A stretch of DNA of 64,000 nt from an uncultured Akkermansia sp. (GTDB taxonomy: Bacteria > Verrucomicrobiota > Verrucomicrobiia > Verrucomicrobiales > Akkermansiaceae): NCBI GenBank assembly GCA_905200945.1, contig CAJKMG010000001.1, positions 1-64,000 on the forward strand. Direction: 5' to 3'. Numbering within the stretch: position 1 is the first letter of the stretch; every line of letters begins with the position of its first letter. A program made the position numbers and the translations under genes. This document shows positions 8,357 to 16,830 of this stretch, one piece after another. Below the pieces are notes generated by a model, which did not search any database, was not told the DNA's origin, and was given only the letters and a program-made list of their open reading frames with translations.

Positions 8357-8701
8357 CTAACCGGGAGGCCATTCCAGCTTGCGGCCTGCCAACAAATGCA
8401 TGTGCAAATGGGGAACAGCTTCCCCGGCGTCATGCCCATTGTTGATGACCAGGCGGAAGCCTCCTTCATCCAGATGAAGATTCCGGGCAATCCGCCCGAC
8501 TGCCAGCATCATGTGCCCCAGAAGGGCGGCATCTTCCTCCCCGGCCTCGGAAAGGCGGGGAATGGGCTTGCGCGGAACAAGCAGCAAATGTTCCGGTGCT
8601 TGTGGACTAATGTCCCGGAAGCAAACACACAGTTCATCCTGATATACGATGTCCGCGGGGATTTCTCCAGAACAGATTTTTTCAAATAACGTAGCGGCCA
8701 T
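8357..8701 (-). CDS. HIT family nucleotide hydrolase (HINT-like)
   Basis: 114 aa, the normal length of HINT-type purine nucleoside phosphoramidases. Near the C terminus it has the histidine triad HLHMHLLAG (His-x-His-x-His-xx). The N terminus LFEKICSGEIPADIVYQDE and the block PEHLLLVPRKPI are typical of the HINT branch. It hydrolyses AMP conjugates such as aminoacyl-adenylates in related bacteria. It is monocistronic as far as can be seen, between sua5 and yceD. A promoter-like TTGCCC, 17 nt, TTAAAG lies about 27 nt upstream of its ATG. Confidence 0.93.
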   Translation of the reverse strand: MAATLFEKICSGEIPADIVYQDELCVCFRDISPQAPEHLLLVPRKPIPRLSEAGEEDAALLGHMMLAVGRIARNLHLDEGGFRLVINNGHDAGEAVPHLHMHLLAGRKLEWPPG

Positions 8702-8756
8702 AAAATCAAAAAGGAATCTGCAATGACTTTAACATGTTTTGCGAACCGTGGGCAAG

Positions 8757-9803
8757 TTATTCCCTGACGGCTGAAGCGCGTCGCAGGCGATCCATAATAG
8801 CGCGTCCCAGGCCGGATTCCGGAACGGATTCCGCCACAATGACGTCAACAGCTTCATTTTCATCCATCTGTCTCATCAGGGCAAACAGGCGCACGGCAGC
8901 TTCTGCCAGCCGCCCGCTGCCGGGACTCATGGCTACCACTTCCGCCCAGTTCCCTCCCTGGGCGAGATCGGACGTTCCTTCATAAGAAAGCAAGCCGTAC
9001 CTCACACCCTCCACCGGGGAAAAATCCCCCCCCGGTTCCAGCAACAGCATAGGTTTGCGTGGGGCGTAATGGCTGGTAAGCTGCCCCGGCGCATCCGCCG
9101 GAGATTCTTCCGAAACAGGACGGCAGGAAGGCTTGCGGCGCACCAACTTGACCAGGTTGCGAAATTGTTCCCGGGTCACCGGCCCCTCACGCAGCAATTC
9201 CAGAGAGGGCTTGCCTTTCTCGTCAAGCACAGGACGCACAATCGTGCTTTCCAGCCCCTCGGAACAGGCTCCGGCATCCAGAATCATTTCAATACTGCCC
9301 CCCAATTCCTTTTGCACGGCAGAGGCGGAAGTAGGGCTGATATGGCCGAAGCGATTGGCGCTGGGCGCAGCTATAGGACGCCCCAGCGCTTTCGCCACCC
9401 CCCGCATGGCAGGATGAGCGCTTACGCGAACGGCCACCGTAGGAAGGCCGCTGGTTACAATGTCCGGAATGATATCCGCCTTTGGCAACACCAGGGTCAG
9501 CGGCCCCGGCCAGAATCTGGAGGCAAGCGTATGCACCAGATCTTTCAGCCCCTCCGGAACGGCGGTATATTTTTCCACCTCACACCCATGATGCACATGA
9601 ATAATCAGCGGATCAAAAGAAGGCCTTCCCTTGGCTTCAAAAATCCTTGCTACCGCTTCCGGGTTCAAGGCATCCGCCCCCAGGCCGTATACAGTCTCCG
9701 TGGGAATCCCTACCAGCGCTCCCGCACCCAGAGCTTCCGCCGCACGGGCATACAGTTTGCGGTTGTCTGACAGGGGATCTACCTCGAACAATTCGGTTTG
9801 CAT
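8757..9803 (-). CDS. Threonylcarbamoyl-AMP synthase, Sua5 type
   Basis: 348 aa from the ATG at 9803. A TTG start at 9875 is possible, but it would overlap the promoter described at 9810. The enzyme makes threonylcarbamoyl-AMP for the t6A37 modification of ANN-reading tRNAs. The N-terminal YrdC domain (about 15-205) shows PTETVYGLGADA, KGRPSFDPL and SAPSANRFGHISPTSA. The extra C-terminal domain (about 235-348) makes it the long Sua5 form rather than short TsaC. It faces aroK divergently. Confidence 0.93.
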   Translation of the reverse strand: MQTELFEVDPLSDNRKLYARAAEALGAGALVGIPTETVYGLGADALNPEAVARIFEAKGRPSFDPLIIHVHHGCEVEKYTAVPEGLKDLVHTLASRFWPGPLTLVLPKADIIPDIVTSGLPTVAVRVSAHPAMRGVAKALGRPIAAPSANRFGHISPTSASAVQKELGGSIEMILDAGACSEGLESTIVRPVLDEKGKPSLELLREGPVTREQFRNLVKLVRRKPSCRPVSEESPADAPGQLTSHYAPRKPMLLLEPGGDFSPVEGVRYGLLSYEGTSDLAQGGNWAEVVAMSPGSGRLAEAAVRLFALMRQMDENEAVDVIVAESVPESGLGRAIMDRLRRASAVRE

Positions 9804-9809
9804 GGCTTT

Positions 9810-9838
9810 ATCCTTGCCTGAAGAAGCTCCTGCGTCAA
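9810..9838 (-). promoter_or_regulatory. Promoter of sua5, leaderless
   Basis: Minus strand: TTGACG, 17 nt, AAGGAT, 6 nt, ATG at 9803. The -35 is excellent and the spacing exact, the -10 is poor. It helps place the start at 9803 instead of further upstream. The rest of 9839-10001 shows nothing I can name. Confidence 0.45.
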
Positions 9839-10001
9839 GCAAGACCTCCTTCCCTGGAAGGGAGAAAACAGACAAATGAATAAGAGCACGTCCTGCGGCC
9901 TCATACTTCCCCTCTCTTTTTCCAACTGCCTTTACTTCACTCCACCCTTACGGACTTCCCCGAGTGAAAGCCGGGCTGGAAAAGGCCATTCCGCTAAAAA
10001 G

Positions 10002-10033
10002 TTGTTTTCTCACGCCGCCGGATTGAGTACAAT
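10002..10033 (+). promoter_or_regulatory. Promoter of aroK, leaderless
   Basis: TACAAT at 10028-10033 is followed by 6 nt and the ATG at 10040. A TTGTTT lies 20 nt upstream of it; spacing of 17 gives only TTTTCT. The -10 is good, the -35 ambiguous. Confidence 0.4.
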
Positions 10034-10039
10034 CAAGCC

Positions 10040-10594
10040 ATGAATAAGGCCGCATCAACATCCTTGCCAAACATCATCCTGATCGGGCTGATGGGATGCG
10101 GCAAAACGACCATCGGAAAGGAACTGCACCGGGAAACGAACCTTGGTTTTACGGATACGGACCAGTTAATCGAACGCCAGACGGGAATGCACATTCCGCA
10201 GATTTTCAAAATTCATGGGGAATCGCATTTTCGAGACCTGGAAACCAGAATCCTGCGGCGGCTTCAGACGTCCGCTACACAAAGCCGCATTATTTCCACA
10301 GGAGGAGGCATCATTATCAGACCGGAAAACCGGCTGCTACTGAAAAAACTGGGCTTCGTCGTCTGGCTCCATACAGACGTAAACATCCTGTACCAGCGTA
10401 TTTCCAGATGCACCAACCGCCCCCTGCTCCAACAACCCAATCCCAAGGCCGTGCTGGAACATCTCATGAATGAACGGCATGATTTTTACCGGGAAACGGC
10501 GCACTTGACCATTGATACGGCCAATCTCCACATCCATGAAATCGCATTCGGCATTCTGGAATCCGCCAGAGTATTCCGGTCCCGACGGCAATAA
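10040..10594 (+). CDS. aroK: Shikimate kinase
   Basis: 184 aa, usual size. It phosphorylates shikimate in the aromatic amino acid pathway. P loop GLMGCGKTTIG near residues 13-23; shikimate-site motifs FTDTDQLIE, the Arg of HFRDLE and STGGGIIIR; a lid region with CTNRPLL. All key residues are present. It is alone on the plus strand, with sua5 divergent upstream and rpsP convergent downstream. aroK and aroL forms cannot be told apart by sequence alone; I use aroK as the generic symbol. Confidence 0.93.
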   Translation: MNKAASTSLPNIILIGLMGCGKTTIGKELHRETNLGFTDTDQLIERQTGMHIPQIFKIHGESHFRDLETRILRRLQTSATQSRIISTGGGIIIRPENRLLLKKLGFVVWLHTDVNILYQRISRCTNRPLLQQPNPKAVLEHLMNERHDFYRETAHLTIDTANLHIHEIAFGILESARVFRSRRQ

Positions 10595-10701
10595 TGCCGA
10601 CCCGTTTTTCCGTGAGCGGGAAATTTTCTCTTTCTGATTCATCCTAACGCAAGCGCTTCCGGGGAAGCCCTTTTTCCCGCTCCACGCACAAGAAACAACA
10701 A

Positions 10702-10729
10702 AAGGCGATCCCCATTAAAGGAACGCCTT
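10702..10729 (-). terminator. Terminator of rpsP
   Basis: AAGGCG pairs with CGCCTT, extended by TCC/GGA after one mismatch. The A-rich left flank reads as U on the minus strand. It sits 30 nt past the rpsP stop. Confidence 0.45.
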
Positions 10730-10758
10730 CAGGAAAATAATAATGCACCGGAAAAGGC

Positions 10759-11001
10759 TTAAGCCTTACGGGCCTTACGGATCATTGAATTCACCGTTTC
10801 AGAGGGCTGTGCTCCGTTGGCAAGCCATTTGTCAACCTTTTCCAGATTGATGGTATAGTTGACGCCTTCCTTCATGGGGTCATAGGAGCCCACTTGCTCA
10901 ATGTAACGGCCGTCACGACGCGCGCGGCTGTCGACAACGACGATTTTGTAGTAAGGACGGTCCTTGGAACCCTGACGGTTGAGTCTGATTGCTACTGCCA
11001 T
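10759..11001 (-). CDS. rpsP: 30S ribosomal protein S16
   Basis: 80 aa, a typical length. It opens [20 protein letters not shown] and contains [19 protein letters not shown], both family hallmarks. The common partners rimM, trmD and rplS are not adjacent here, so rpsP is apparently monocistronic with its own terminator. TTTATA lies 6 nt upstream of the ATG, again close to a leaderless layout but with no clear -35. Confidence 0.97.
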
Positions 11002-11166
11002 ATCAATTATAAATAAAAGGTGTTAATGGAAAACTTGCGCGCCTTGCCACTCACATGCGTGCGCGTTCGGCTTTCCACAGCGGGTGCAGATGTATGCGAT
11101 ATAATGGAGTCATTGTCAATACCAGAGTTATTTTTACAGGAAAAAAGCCTCTCCTCCATTTCTGCA

Positions 11167-11792
11167 TCAGGAAAAATTTTCCACCGCCATGCGGCCAAAA
11201 GAATACAGCATGCTGAATCCGAACCCCGCCAGCACAAGGGACAATATTCCATCCAGTATTCCGGCATACCGTCCGTAAAAGGAACGAATGGGCTGCCAGC
11301 GGAAAACAAGAGCCCACAAAATCCAGCCCGCCGTTCCCGTCGCCACGATTAAAAAACCGATAAAAAGAGCATAGGAAGGATCATGATTTTTTCCAACAGC
11401 GGAGCGGAAAGAGCCACAAAGAAAAACGTGGCCTTGGGATTCATCAGGTTAGTCACCAGAGCATCACGGTAAATACAGGAAGCCGGGGGAATATCCCCGC
11501 ACCCGGCAAGGAAAGCATTCCTCCCCCTCGGCCATATTTTCCATGCTAAATACAGCATCCAGCAGGAAGCGGCGCAAAACAGCCCCACCCCTAGGAAACT
11601 GTGAAAAACGGATGCTCCTACTGTACAAGCCAGTGCAGCATGGGCAACTATTCCGGTACCAATGCCCAAAGCAGCCATCACTCCCGCGCCAAAGCCGTAA
11701 GCCAGCGTGCTCCGGGTAACAAAAGCCTGGTCGGGCCCCGGAGATGCCTGGGAAAGAAGCAGAATACCTGCGAATATAAGTTCTTCCTTCAT
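11167..11792 (-). pseudogene. LysE family exporter, frameshifted
   Basis: The first 147 codons (11792-11349) give a LysE/RhtB-type exporter: LLLSQASPGPDQAFVTRSTLAYG at the N terminus and LVTNLMNPKATFFF in the middle. The frame then runs into a stop. The -1 frame carries straight on from the A6 tract at 11387-11392 with about 75 further codons of fitting C-terminal transmembrane sequence (YAGILDGILSLVLAGFG), ending at a stop at 11167. The full length of about 208 aa would match the family. Either a true one-base deletion, a phase-variable or slippery A6 site, or a sequencing error. The family exports amino acids or homoserine lactones; the substrate here is unknown. Confidence 0.75.
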
Positions 11793-11806
11793 GAAACAAA
11801 AAATCC

Positions 11807-12706
11807 TTATGCCCTGGGATGCGCCTGTCTGTAAACTTCCGCCATTCTGGCACGCGTCACATGCGTGTAAATCTGGGTAGTGGATAAGGAAGCATGGCCC
11901 AGCAGTTCCTGGACGGAACGGAGATCCGCCCCAGCCTCCAGAATGTGCGTGGCGAATGTATGCCTGATCTTATGGGGAGAAATGGTAAAAGGAATGGAAG
12001 ACAGCTTCACATATTTGTTCAGCATCATCTGCACGGAGCGAGCGCTTAACCGGGTTCCTATACGGGAGACAAACAAGGGGGAATTTTTCGGCAGACAGGC
12101 CATGGAAACATAAGTTTCCAGAGCAGCCAGAGCAGGAGTTCCCACAGGCAGGATGCGCTCCTTGCGCCCCTTCCCCATTACCTTCACGCCCCGGAAACGG
12201 TGATCCACACTACCGACATCCAGCCCCACCAGTTCACTCAGGCGCATCCCGCAGGAATAAAAAAGTTCCAATATGGCGGCATCACGGTAGGGAAGCCATG
12301 CGGGAGCATTGACGGGAACGGCCGTCTTGTAGGGGAGCTCCAACAATTCCAACATCTGGTTGAGTGTCAGGAAAACGGGAAGCGTTTTCTTCCTTCTGGG
12401 AAGGGAAACGCCCGTCATCGGATTCGTCTCCAGCCCGTGCCTCCGCATCATGAAACGGTAAAAACTGCGCAGGGCGGCAAACCTCAGCCGGATGGAAGAC
12501 GTAGCGGCTTCATCCTTCAGCTCCTGGAAAAGCCAGTCCCTCATCTGGTCCGGCGTACAATTCTCCCATCCAGGGAATGAATCAGCCGCCCAGGCCCTGA
12601 ACTGGCGCAAGGCGCGGGCATACACCTCCACCGTATGAGGAGAAGCCTGCTTTTCCACCTCCAGATACTGAAGAAAGCCCTGTTCCGGTTCCAGAGGAAT
12701 CCCCAT
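11807..12706 (-). CDS. xerC: Tyrosine recombinase XerC/XerD
   Basis: 299 aa from the ATG at 12706; starts further upstream would overlap the preceding gene. An N-terminal SAM-like core-binding domain (about 5-90) is followed by the catalytic domain with Arg in GMRLSELVGL, HKIRHTFATH, LGHASLSTTQIYTH and the Tyr nucleophile in the last of these. It resolves chromosome dimers at dif with a partner recombinase. It lies 13 nt behind the EF-hand gene and just before the broken lysE. Length and motifs fit chromosomal Xer proteins, not integrases; XerC versus XerD is not certain. Confidence 0.88.
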   Translation of the reverse strand: MGIPLEPEQGFLQYLEVEKQASPHTVEVYARALRQFRAWAADSFPGWENCTPDQMRDWLFQELKDEAATSSIRLRFAALRSFYRFMMRRHGLETNPMTGVSLPRRKKTLPVFLTLNQMLELLELPYKTAVPVNAPAWLPYRDAAILELFYSCGMRLSELVGLDVGSVDHRFRGVKVMGKGRKERILPVGTPALAALETYVSMACLPKNSPLFVSRIGTRLSARSVQMMLNKYVKLSSIPFTISPHKIRHTFATHILEAGADLRSVQELLGHASLSTTQIYTHVTRARMAEVYRQAHPRA

Positions 12707-12719
12707 CATGAAGAATAAA

Positions 12720-13586
12720 TTACTCCGTACCTTTATCCTTGTCATCCCCGGCATCCACCGGCGACTCCTTCAGCAGCACTTCACTAATATTGGCCCGGAT
12801 GAACAAATCAATATCGTCCGGTTCTTCCATGGCATACAGAGGGCTGTCTTTATGGCTGTCCGCCAGAGCCTGCTCTCTTTCCACCGGGCTGAGCACACCG
12901 TCTTGGTCCAAATCGTAAAGCTCCATCATTTCCTTCATTTTAGCCTGGTACAGAGCTGCGGCATCTTTCATGACAACGGCATGTTCCTCCGGATCAATGC
13001 GGCCGTTCCCGTTGGCATCATAATTCTGCAGCAACATGTTACGAGTCAGCAGAAACAATCCGGGAGCAACCATGAAGCTCTTCCGTCCTACCGTGCGAAT
13101 TTCCACCATGGGCACGTTCCCCCCCTCTGCAGGGGGGGGGAGCGGAGGAATTTCTTTCCTCTCGGCGGGAGGATAAAACGGAATTCCGTCTCTCTTGTCC
13201 GGCCCGGCATCCGGCCTGCGCACCCCACGCCGCTTCTCTACATGTTTCCGGAAAGCCCTGTACTCTTCCGGGGAAAGCCTTCCGTCCCCATCCTTATCAA
13301 ACTTCCTCAGGAAGGCCTTTCTGGCCTCCCTCCGCGCAACGCGGGCATCCTCCACCAACCGGGCCTTGTCCTGTTCGGACAAGATCCCCGTACCCGTGCT
13401 GTCATAGCGGTCCAAAACCATTTGGCGGATGAGCAAAGTCACCTGAAGGCATTCCAGTCCGGGCTTGGGGACAGGCTCTATTTTCCCGCAGTCTCCGGGA
13501 GCCACGGATTGCCCTGCCGCAAACGGAAACAAACCGAACGCCAATACTGCAGAACATGGCAAGATAAACATGTGGGGCAATCTCAT
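12720..13586 (-). CDS. Secreted EF-hand calcium-binding protein
   Basis: 288 aa from the ATG at 13586, picked because AAAGGTGAT directly precedes it. A GTG two codons earlier is the alternative. It has a signal peptide (about 1-25) and four EF-hand loops: roughly 62-73 (DSTGTGILSEQD), 96-107 (DKDGDGRLSPEE), 190-201 (DANGNGRIDPEE) and 225-236 (DLDQDGVLSPVE). The loops come in two pairs separated by a proline-rich linker. The linker is encoded by a C9 tract next to a G7 tract (13119-13140). Probably binds calcium outside the cytoplasm; partner and role unknown. It precedes xerC, but a functional link is not evident. Confidence 0.75.
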   Translation of the reverse strand: MRLPHMFILPCSAVLAFGLFPFAAGQSVAPGDCGKIEPVPKPGLECLQVTLLIRQMVLDRYDSTGTGILSEQDKARLVEDARVARREARKAFLRKFDKDGDGRLSPEEYRAFRKHVEKRRGVRRPDAGPDKRDGIPFYPPAERKEIPPLPPPAEGGNVPMVEIRTVGRKSFMVAPGLFLLTRNMLLQNYDANGNGRIDPEEHAVVMKDAAALYQAKMKEMMELYDLDQDGVLSPVEREQALADSHKDSPLYAMEEPDDIDLFIRANISEVLLKESPVDAGDDKDKGTE

Positions 13587-13633
13587 AATCACCTTTACTA
13601 ACCCCGCTGGAAAAAGACGGTTTCAAAAATAAA

Positions 13634-13668
13634 CATCCGCCCCTGCCGGCGGGCGACACGGGCGGATG
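13634..13668 (-). terminator. Terminator of trmB-tgt-yajC
   Basis: CATCCGCCC pairs perfectly with GGGCGGATG (9 bp, 17-nt loop). The A-rich left flank gives U on the minus strand. It lies 27 nt past the yajC stop. Confidence 0.6.
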
Positions 13669-13695
13669 CTGGAAACGTATGGAAAGCGGAAAAAC

Positions 13696-14028
13696 TTACT
13701 TCTCCACTTGAACGATCGCGTTCTTTTCCAACTCAATCACCACGCCTTCCGCAATCTTGAGGGAAACGGTACGCTCATTCACCTTCTCCACAAAACCGTG
13801 CAACCCTGCGTTTGTAATCACCTTATCCCCGCGCTGCAGGGCCGCAATGCGCTCCTGCTGCTCCTTCTGAGCCTTCCTCTGGGGGCGGATCAGCATCACC
13901 CAGAACAGGACGATGATAATCACAAACATGAACATGGGACTGGCGAGAATCTGCTGGAACATATTTGCAGGTTCCTGCCCGGCGGCGCCCGCCGCATCCT
14001 GAGCCTGTGCTAACATGAAAATATTCAT
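13696..14028 (-). CDS. yajC: Preprotein translocase subunit YajC
   Basis: 110 aa. One membrane helix (about 28-48, MFMFVIIIVLFWVMLIRPQRK) is followed by a small cytosolic domain with RGDKVITNAGLHGFV. YajC associates with SecDF and the holotranslocon. Its start overlaps the tgt stop by 4 nt, the usual tgt-yajC coupling. secD is not the next gene here; a terminator follows instead. Confidence 0.93.
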   Translation of the reverse strand: MNIFMLAQAQDAAGAAGQEPANMFQQILASPMFMFVIIIVLFWVMLIRPQRKAQKEQQERIAALQRGDKVITNAGLHGFVEKVNERTVSLKIAEGVVIELEKNAIVQVEK

Positions 14029-15158
14029 AAAATGTCGTTTGCTTTATACCGCGCGATAAACGAATCCTTGAAGGAACCGAACGTGCCGGCGGCTATGGCC
14101 TCGCGCGCCTGGGCCATCAGCCGGAGATAGAATTCCAGATTCTGAAAAGAAAGCAATCTTAAAGCGAGTATTTCACCGGCTTTAAACAAATGCCGCACGT
14201 AAGCTCGGGAAAATTGTGTGACATGCGGATGTCCCTCCGGGTCAATTGGACGGGAATCCGTCGCCCAGCGCTGATTCTTGATATGCATGGGGCCGTCCGG
14301 AGTCAGAGCCACTCCATGGCGAGCCAGGCGGGTAGGCATCACGCAGTCAAACATATCCACGCCGCGCGCAATCATTTCCAGCAATTGGGGGGGGGTGCCC
14401 AGCCCCATGGCGTACCGCGGCTTTTCCTCCGGCAGCCAGGGAGCTGAATGATCGATGGCGCGGAGCATTTCATCCTCCGGCTCCCCCACGGAAACGCCGC
14501 CGATGGCGTACCCGTCAAAATCCATGGCGGCCAGTTCTTCCGCGCACTTCTTTCTTAAATCCGCATAGACGGAACCCTGCACAATGCCGAAATGGTGCTG
14601 ACGCCCTTCCCCGGAACGGGGTCGATGTTCCTGCACCCATGCCTTGCAGCGGCGGGCCCAACGAAGCGTGTAGCCCAGGGAGGCTTCCGCGTACTTCCTG
14701 TCGCAGGGATAAGGAGGGCACTCGTCAAACAACATGGCAATATCACTTCCCAGATCCGCCTGAATCTCCATGGACCGCTCCGGACTCAGCATCATGTACG
14801 CCCCATCCAAATGGTTCTGGAAACGCACCCCTTCTTCCGTAATTTTACGGAGCTTCGCAAGGGACCAGACCTGGAATCCGCCGGAATCCGTCAGAATAGG
14901 GCGGTTCCAGGAGGAAAATTTGTGTAATCCGCCCATCTGCCTAATCAAATCGGAACCGGGGCGCAGGGACAAATGATAGGTATTCCCCAGAATAATCTCA
15001 GCTCCCAGCAGCTCCAAATCCTGCGGATGCATGGTTTTCACGGAACCCTGCGTTCCCACCGGCATGAAAATGGGGGTGGGAACCCGTCCATGCGGCAACT
15101 CAAGCGACCCCAGGCGCGCAGCCGTGGAAGCATCCTTCTGATGAAGTATAAAAGGCAT
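14025..15158 (-). CDS. tgt: tRNA-guanine transglycosylase
   Basis: 377 aa from the ATG at 15158, five nt after the trmB stop; a start further upstream would overlap trmB. It exchanges G34 for preQ1 in GUN-anticodon tRNAs. Motifs: PVGTQGSVKTM, LTDSGGFQVWSL with the proton-acceptor Asp, FDECPPYP, YAIGGVSVGE and FDCVMPTRLARHG with the nucleophilic Asp. The C-terminal zinc-site Cys cluster seen in most bacterial Tgt proteins is not visible, a possible deviation. The conserved GLGTPPQLLE block is encoded by a run of 9 C (14387-14395). Confidence 0.93.
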   Translation of the reverse strand: MPFILHQKDASTAARLGSLELPHGRVPTPIFMPVGTQGSVKTMHPQDLELLGAEIILGNTYHLSLRPGSDLIRQMGGLHKFSSWNRPILTDSGGFQVWSLAKLRKITEEGVRFQNHLDGAYMMLSPERSMEIQADLGSDIAMLFDECPPYPCDRKYAEASLGYTLRWARRCKAWVQEHRPRSGEGRQHHFGIVQGSVYADLRKKCAEELAAMDFDGYAIGGVSVGEPEDEMLRAIDHSAPWLPEEKPRYAMGLGTPPQLLEMIARGVDMFDCVMPTRLARHGVALTPDGPMHIKNQRWATDSRPIDPEGHPHVTQFSRAYVRHLFKAGEILALRLLSFQNLEFYLRLMAQAREAIAAGTFGSFKDSFIARYKANDIL

Positions 15159-15163
15159 CGGAA

Positions 15164-15760
15164 TCAGACTTTCTTCAATTTGATAAAGCGGGCGCGGTAA
15201 ATAGGTTTTCCCATGGCCTCCCATTGAAGCTGGAAATCCGTGCGGGGATAAAAAAAATCGTCCTCATTCCAACTGGCGCGGCTAAACAGACCGCTGCGCA
15301 CCACATGGTCCAGCACCCACAGAAAATATCCTTCATGATCCGTTTTGAACAGGAACTCCCCGCCATCGGACAGGGAACGGTGAAGTACGGGAAGAAAATC
15401 CTCCTGCACCAGCCGGTTCTTATGATGCCTCTCCTTGGGCCACGGATCCGGACACAAATAATGCAGCCGGGAAATCCAGCCGGGCTGCATCATCCATTCC
15501 AGAAAATAACGGCTTTCCACGCGAAATACCTTCACGTTATCCAACCCGTGGCCAGCCGCCCGGGAACAAACCCCCCGCACGCGGCCCAAAAGCCGTTCTA
15601 TTCCCAGAAAACGGCGCTCCGGATAATGGGCCGCCATCTGGAGCAGGAACCCTCCGTCCCCACACCCCAAATCAACCTCAAACGGACCATCCGTGCCAAA
15701 AATATCAGAAGGCGCCAGCGCCTTGAAAAAATCGTCTGGAATAAAGGCCGGATTTATCAT
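15164..15760 (-). CDS. trmB: tRNA (guanine-N7)-methyltransferase
   Basis: 198 aa from the ATG at 15760. The frame is open about 47 codons further, but that part lacks family similarity. It methylates G46 of tRNAs with SAM. The SAM-binding motif FEVDLGCGDGGFLLQMA and the LYLCPDPWPKERHHKNRLV block (canonical PDPWxKxRHxKRR) identify it. It is coupled to tgt 5 nt downstream, giving a tRNA-modification operon with yajC. Confidence 0.92.
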   Translation of the reverse strand: MINPAFIPDDFFKALAPSDIFGTDGPFEVDLGCGDGGFLLQMAAHYPERRFLGIERLLGRVRGVCSRAAGHGLDNVKVFRVESRYFLEWMMQPGWISRLHYLCPDPWPKERHHKNRLVQEDFLPVLHRSLSDGGEFLFKTDHEGYFLWVLDHVVRSGLFSRASWNEDDFFYPRTDFQLQWEAMGKPIYRARFIKLKKV

Positions 15761-15888
15761 GGGAATCAACGTGCGGATAAGATGCGTTACAAAACGGACT
15801 CTGTCAAACGAGAAGACCCTCTCCCCGCAAGCATGGCGGAAAGAGGCCCGGAAAAACGGAAAAAATAAGTCAGAACGGCCCGGAACCA

Positions 15889-16611
15889 TCAGCTCCGGCA
15901 ATAAAGGCGATTATAAATTTTACGGTCAAAACGGTAATAGCGCGCGGCGCGGTGGGGAACCCCCTCCTCCTTCTCATCCAGCGGTACAATGTACGGGCGG
16001 GAAGCGATTTTTTTGTGGAAATTACGCACATCCATGGGCTTGCCGTGAATTTCCTCATTCAACCGCCGGAGCTGAAGAGCCGTAAACTTGGCAGGCAACA
16101 TGTCATAAATCAGAGCAGGCTCCTTCTTCACGGAAGAGCGCACTCTCTCCAGCGCCAGGTCAATAATATCCCGGTGATCAAACGCCAATTCCGGCAAGTC
16201 ATCTACAGGCACCCAGCGGGTTTTGTGGCTTTCCACCAGCTTGCGCAGCTTGGTGGAAATCCTGAGCATGGCCATGTAAGCCACCGTCACCAGGCGCCCT
16301 ATCTTCTGGCCGGAAACAGCCTCCACCCATGCCCTGTCCTCTGGATTCTTGATGCGCGATGGCGCGCCGAAGGTATGAAACTGTTCCAAATGAGGAGAAG
16401 ACATACCGGTCATGTCAAACAGAACGCGGCGGGCAGCAGCATCCAGTTCTTCCTCCTCGTAAATCAAATCGCCGGGCAACTTGGAAATAGAGCCGGTATG
16501 CCCGGGCTCAAACTGCGTCTTCTCCACCAGAAGGACTTTCAAACCCTCTTCATCGAACCCGATCAACACACAATCCACTGAGAGATGCGGATAAAATGCC
16601 TGTCTGCTCAT
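15889..16611 (-). CDS. NrtR-like Nudix-fold transcriptional regulator
   Basis: 240 aa from the ATG at 16611. The N-terminal Nudix fold (about 8-140) begins YPHLSVDCVLIGFDEEGLKVLL. Its Nudix box is degenerate: where the catalytic REUXEE should be it reads ARRVLFDMTG, so hydrolysis is unlikely. The C-terminal part (about 165-235) matches the winged-helix region of NrtR proteins (LLPxKFT...LRRLxE...G.PxDxRNF.KK). NrtR regulators control NAD or sugar metabolism by sensing ADP-ribose-like ligands. No NAD genes are nearby, so the targets are unknown; it may control the divergent rlpA. Confidence 0.78.
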   Translation of the reverse strand: MSRQAFYPHLSVDCVLIGFDEEGLKVLLVEKTQFEPGHTGSISKLPGDLIYEEEELDAAARRVLFDMTGMSSPHLEQFHTFGAPSRIKNPEDRAWVEAVSGQKIGRLVTVAYMAMLRISTKLRKLVESHKTRWVPVDDLPELAFDHRDIIDLALERVRSSVKKEPALIYDMLPAKFTALQLRRLNEEIHGKPMDVRNFHKKIASRPYIVPLDEKEEGVPHRAARYYRFDRKIYNRLYCRS

Positions 16612-16624
16612 TATGTTATCTATT

Positions 16625-16653
16625 ATTGTAGTAAGTTCCCAGAATCGCACCAA
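16625..16653 (-). promoter_or_regulatory. Promoter of the NrtR-like gene
   Basis: Minus strand: TTGGTG, 17 nt, TACAAT, then 13 nt to the ATG at 16611. The predicted 5' leader is only about 6 nt, without a Shine-Dalgarno sequence. Confidence 0.5.
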
Positions 16654-16793
16654 CGCTACGCAAGCGAACCAACCAAGTCAACTAAAATCAAAACAGGAGC
16701 GGCAATGAAGAGCCGATTCCCCTATGCCCCAGAAGAAACATCACGCCACTTCCGAAAGACTGCTTCTCATGGGAGGAAAAACGCGCCCGCGTC

Positions 16794-16824
16794 TTGCATT
16801 TCATCATCTTCCCATCCATATAAT
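16794..16824 (+). promoter_or_regulatory. Promoter of rlpA, leaderless
   Basis: A perfect TATAAT (16819-16824) ends 6 nt before the ATG at 16831. TTGCAT lies 19 nt upstream of it. Transcription would begin at the start codon. Confidence 0.5.
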
Positions 16825-16830
16825 AGAATC

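Noticed and set aside
11007..11317. Two overlapping minus-strand frames of 88-100 codons
   Set aside because: Both are out of phase with the real continuation of the LysE-type exporter, which accounts for most of this stretch.
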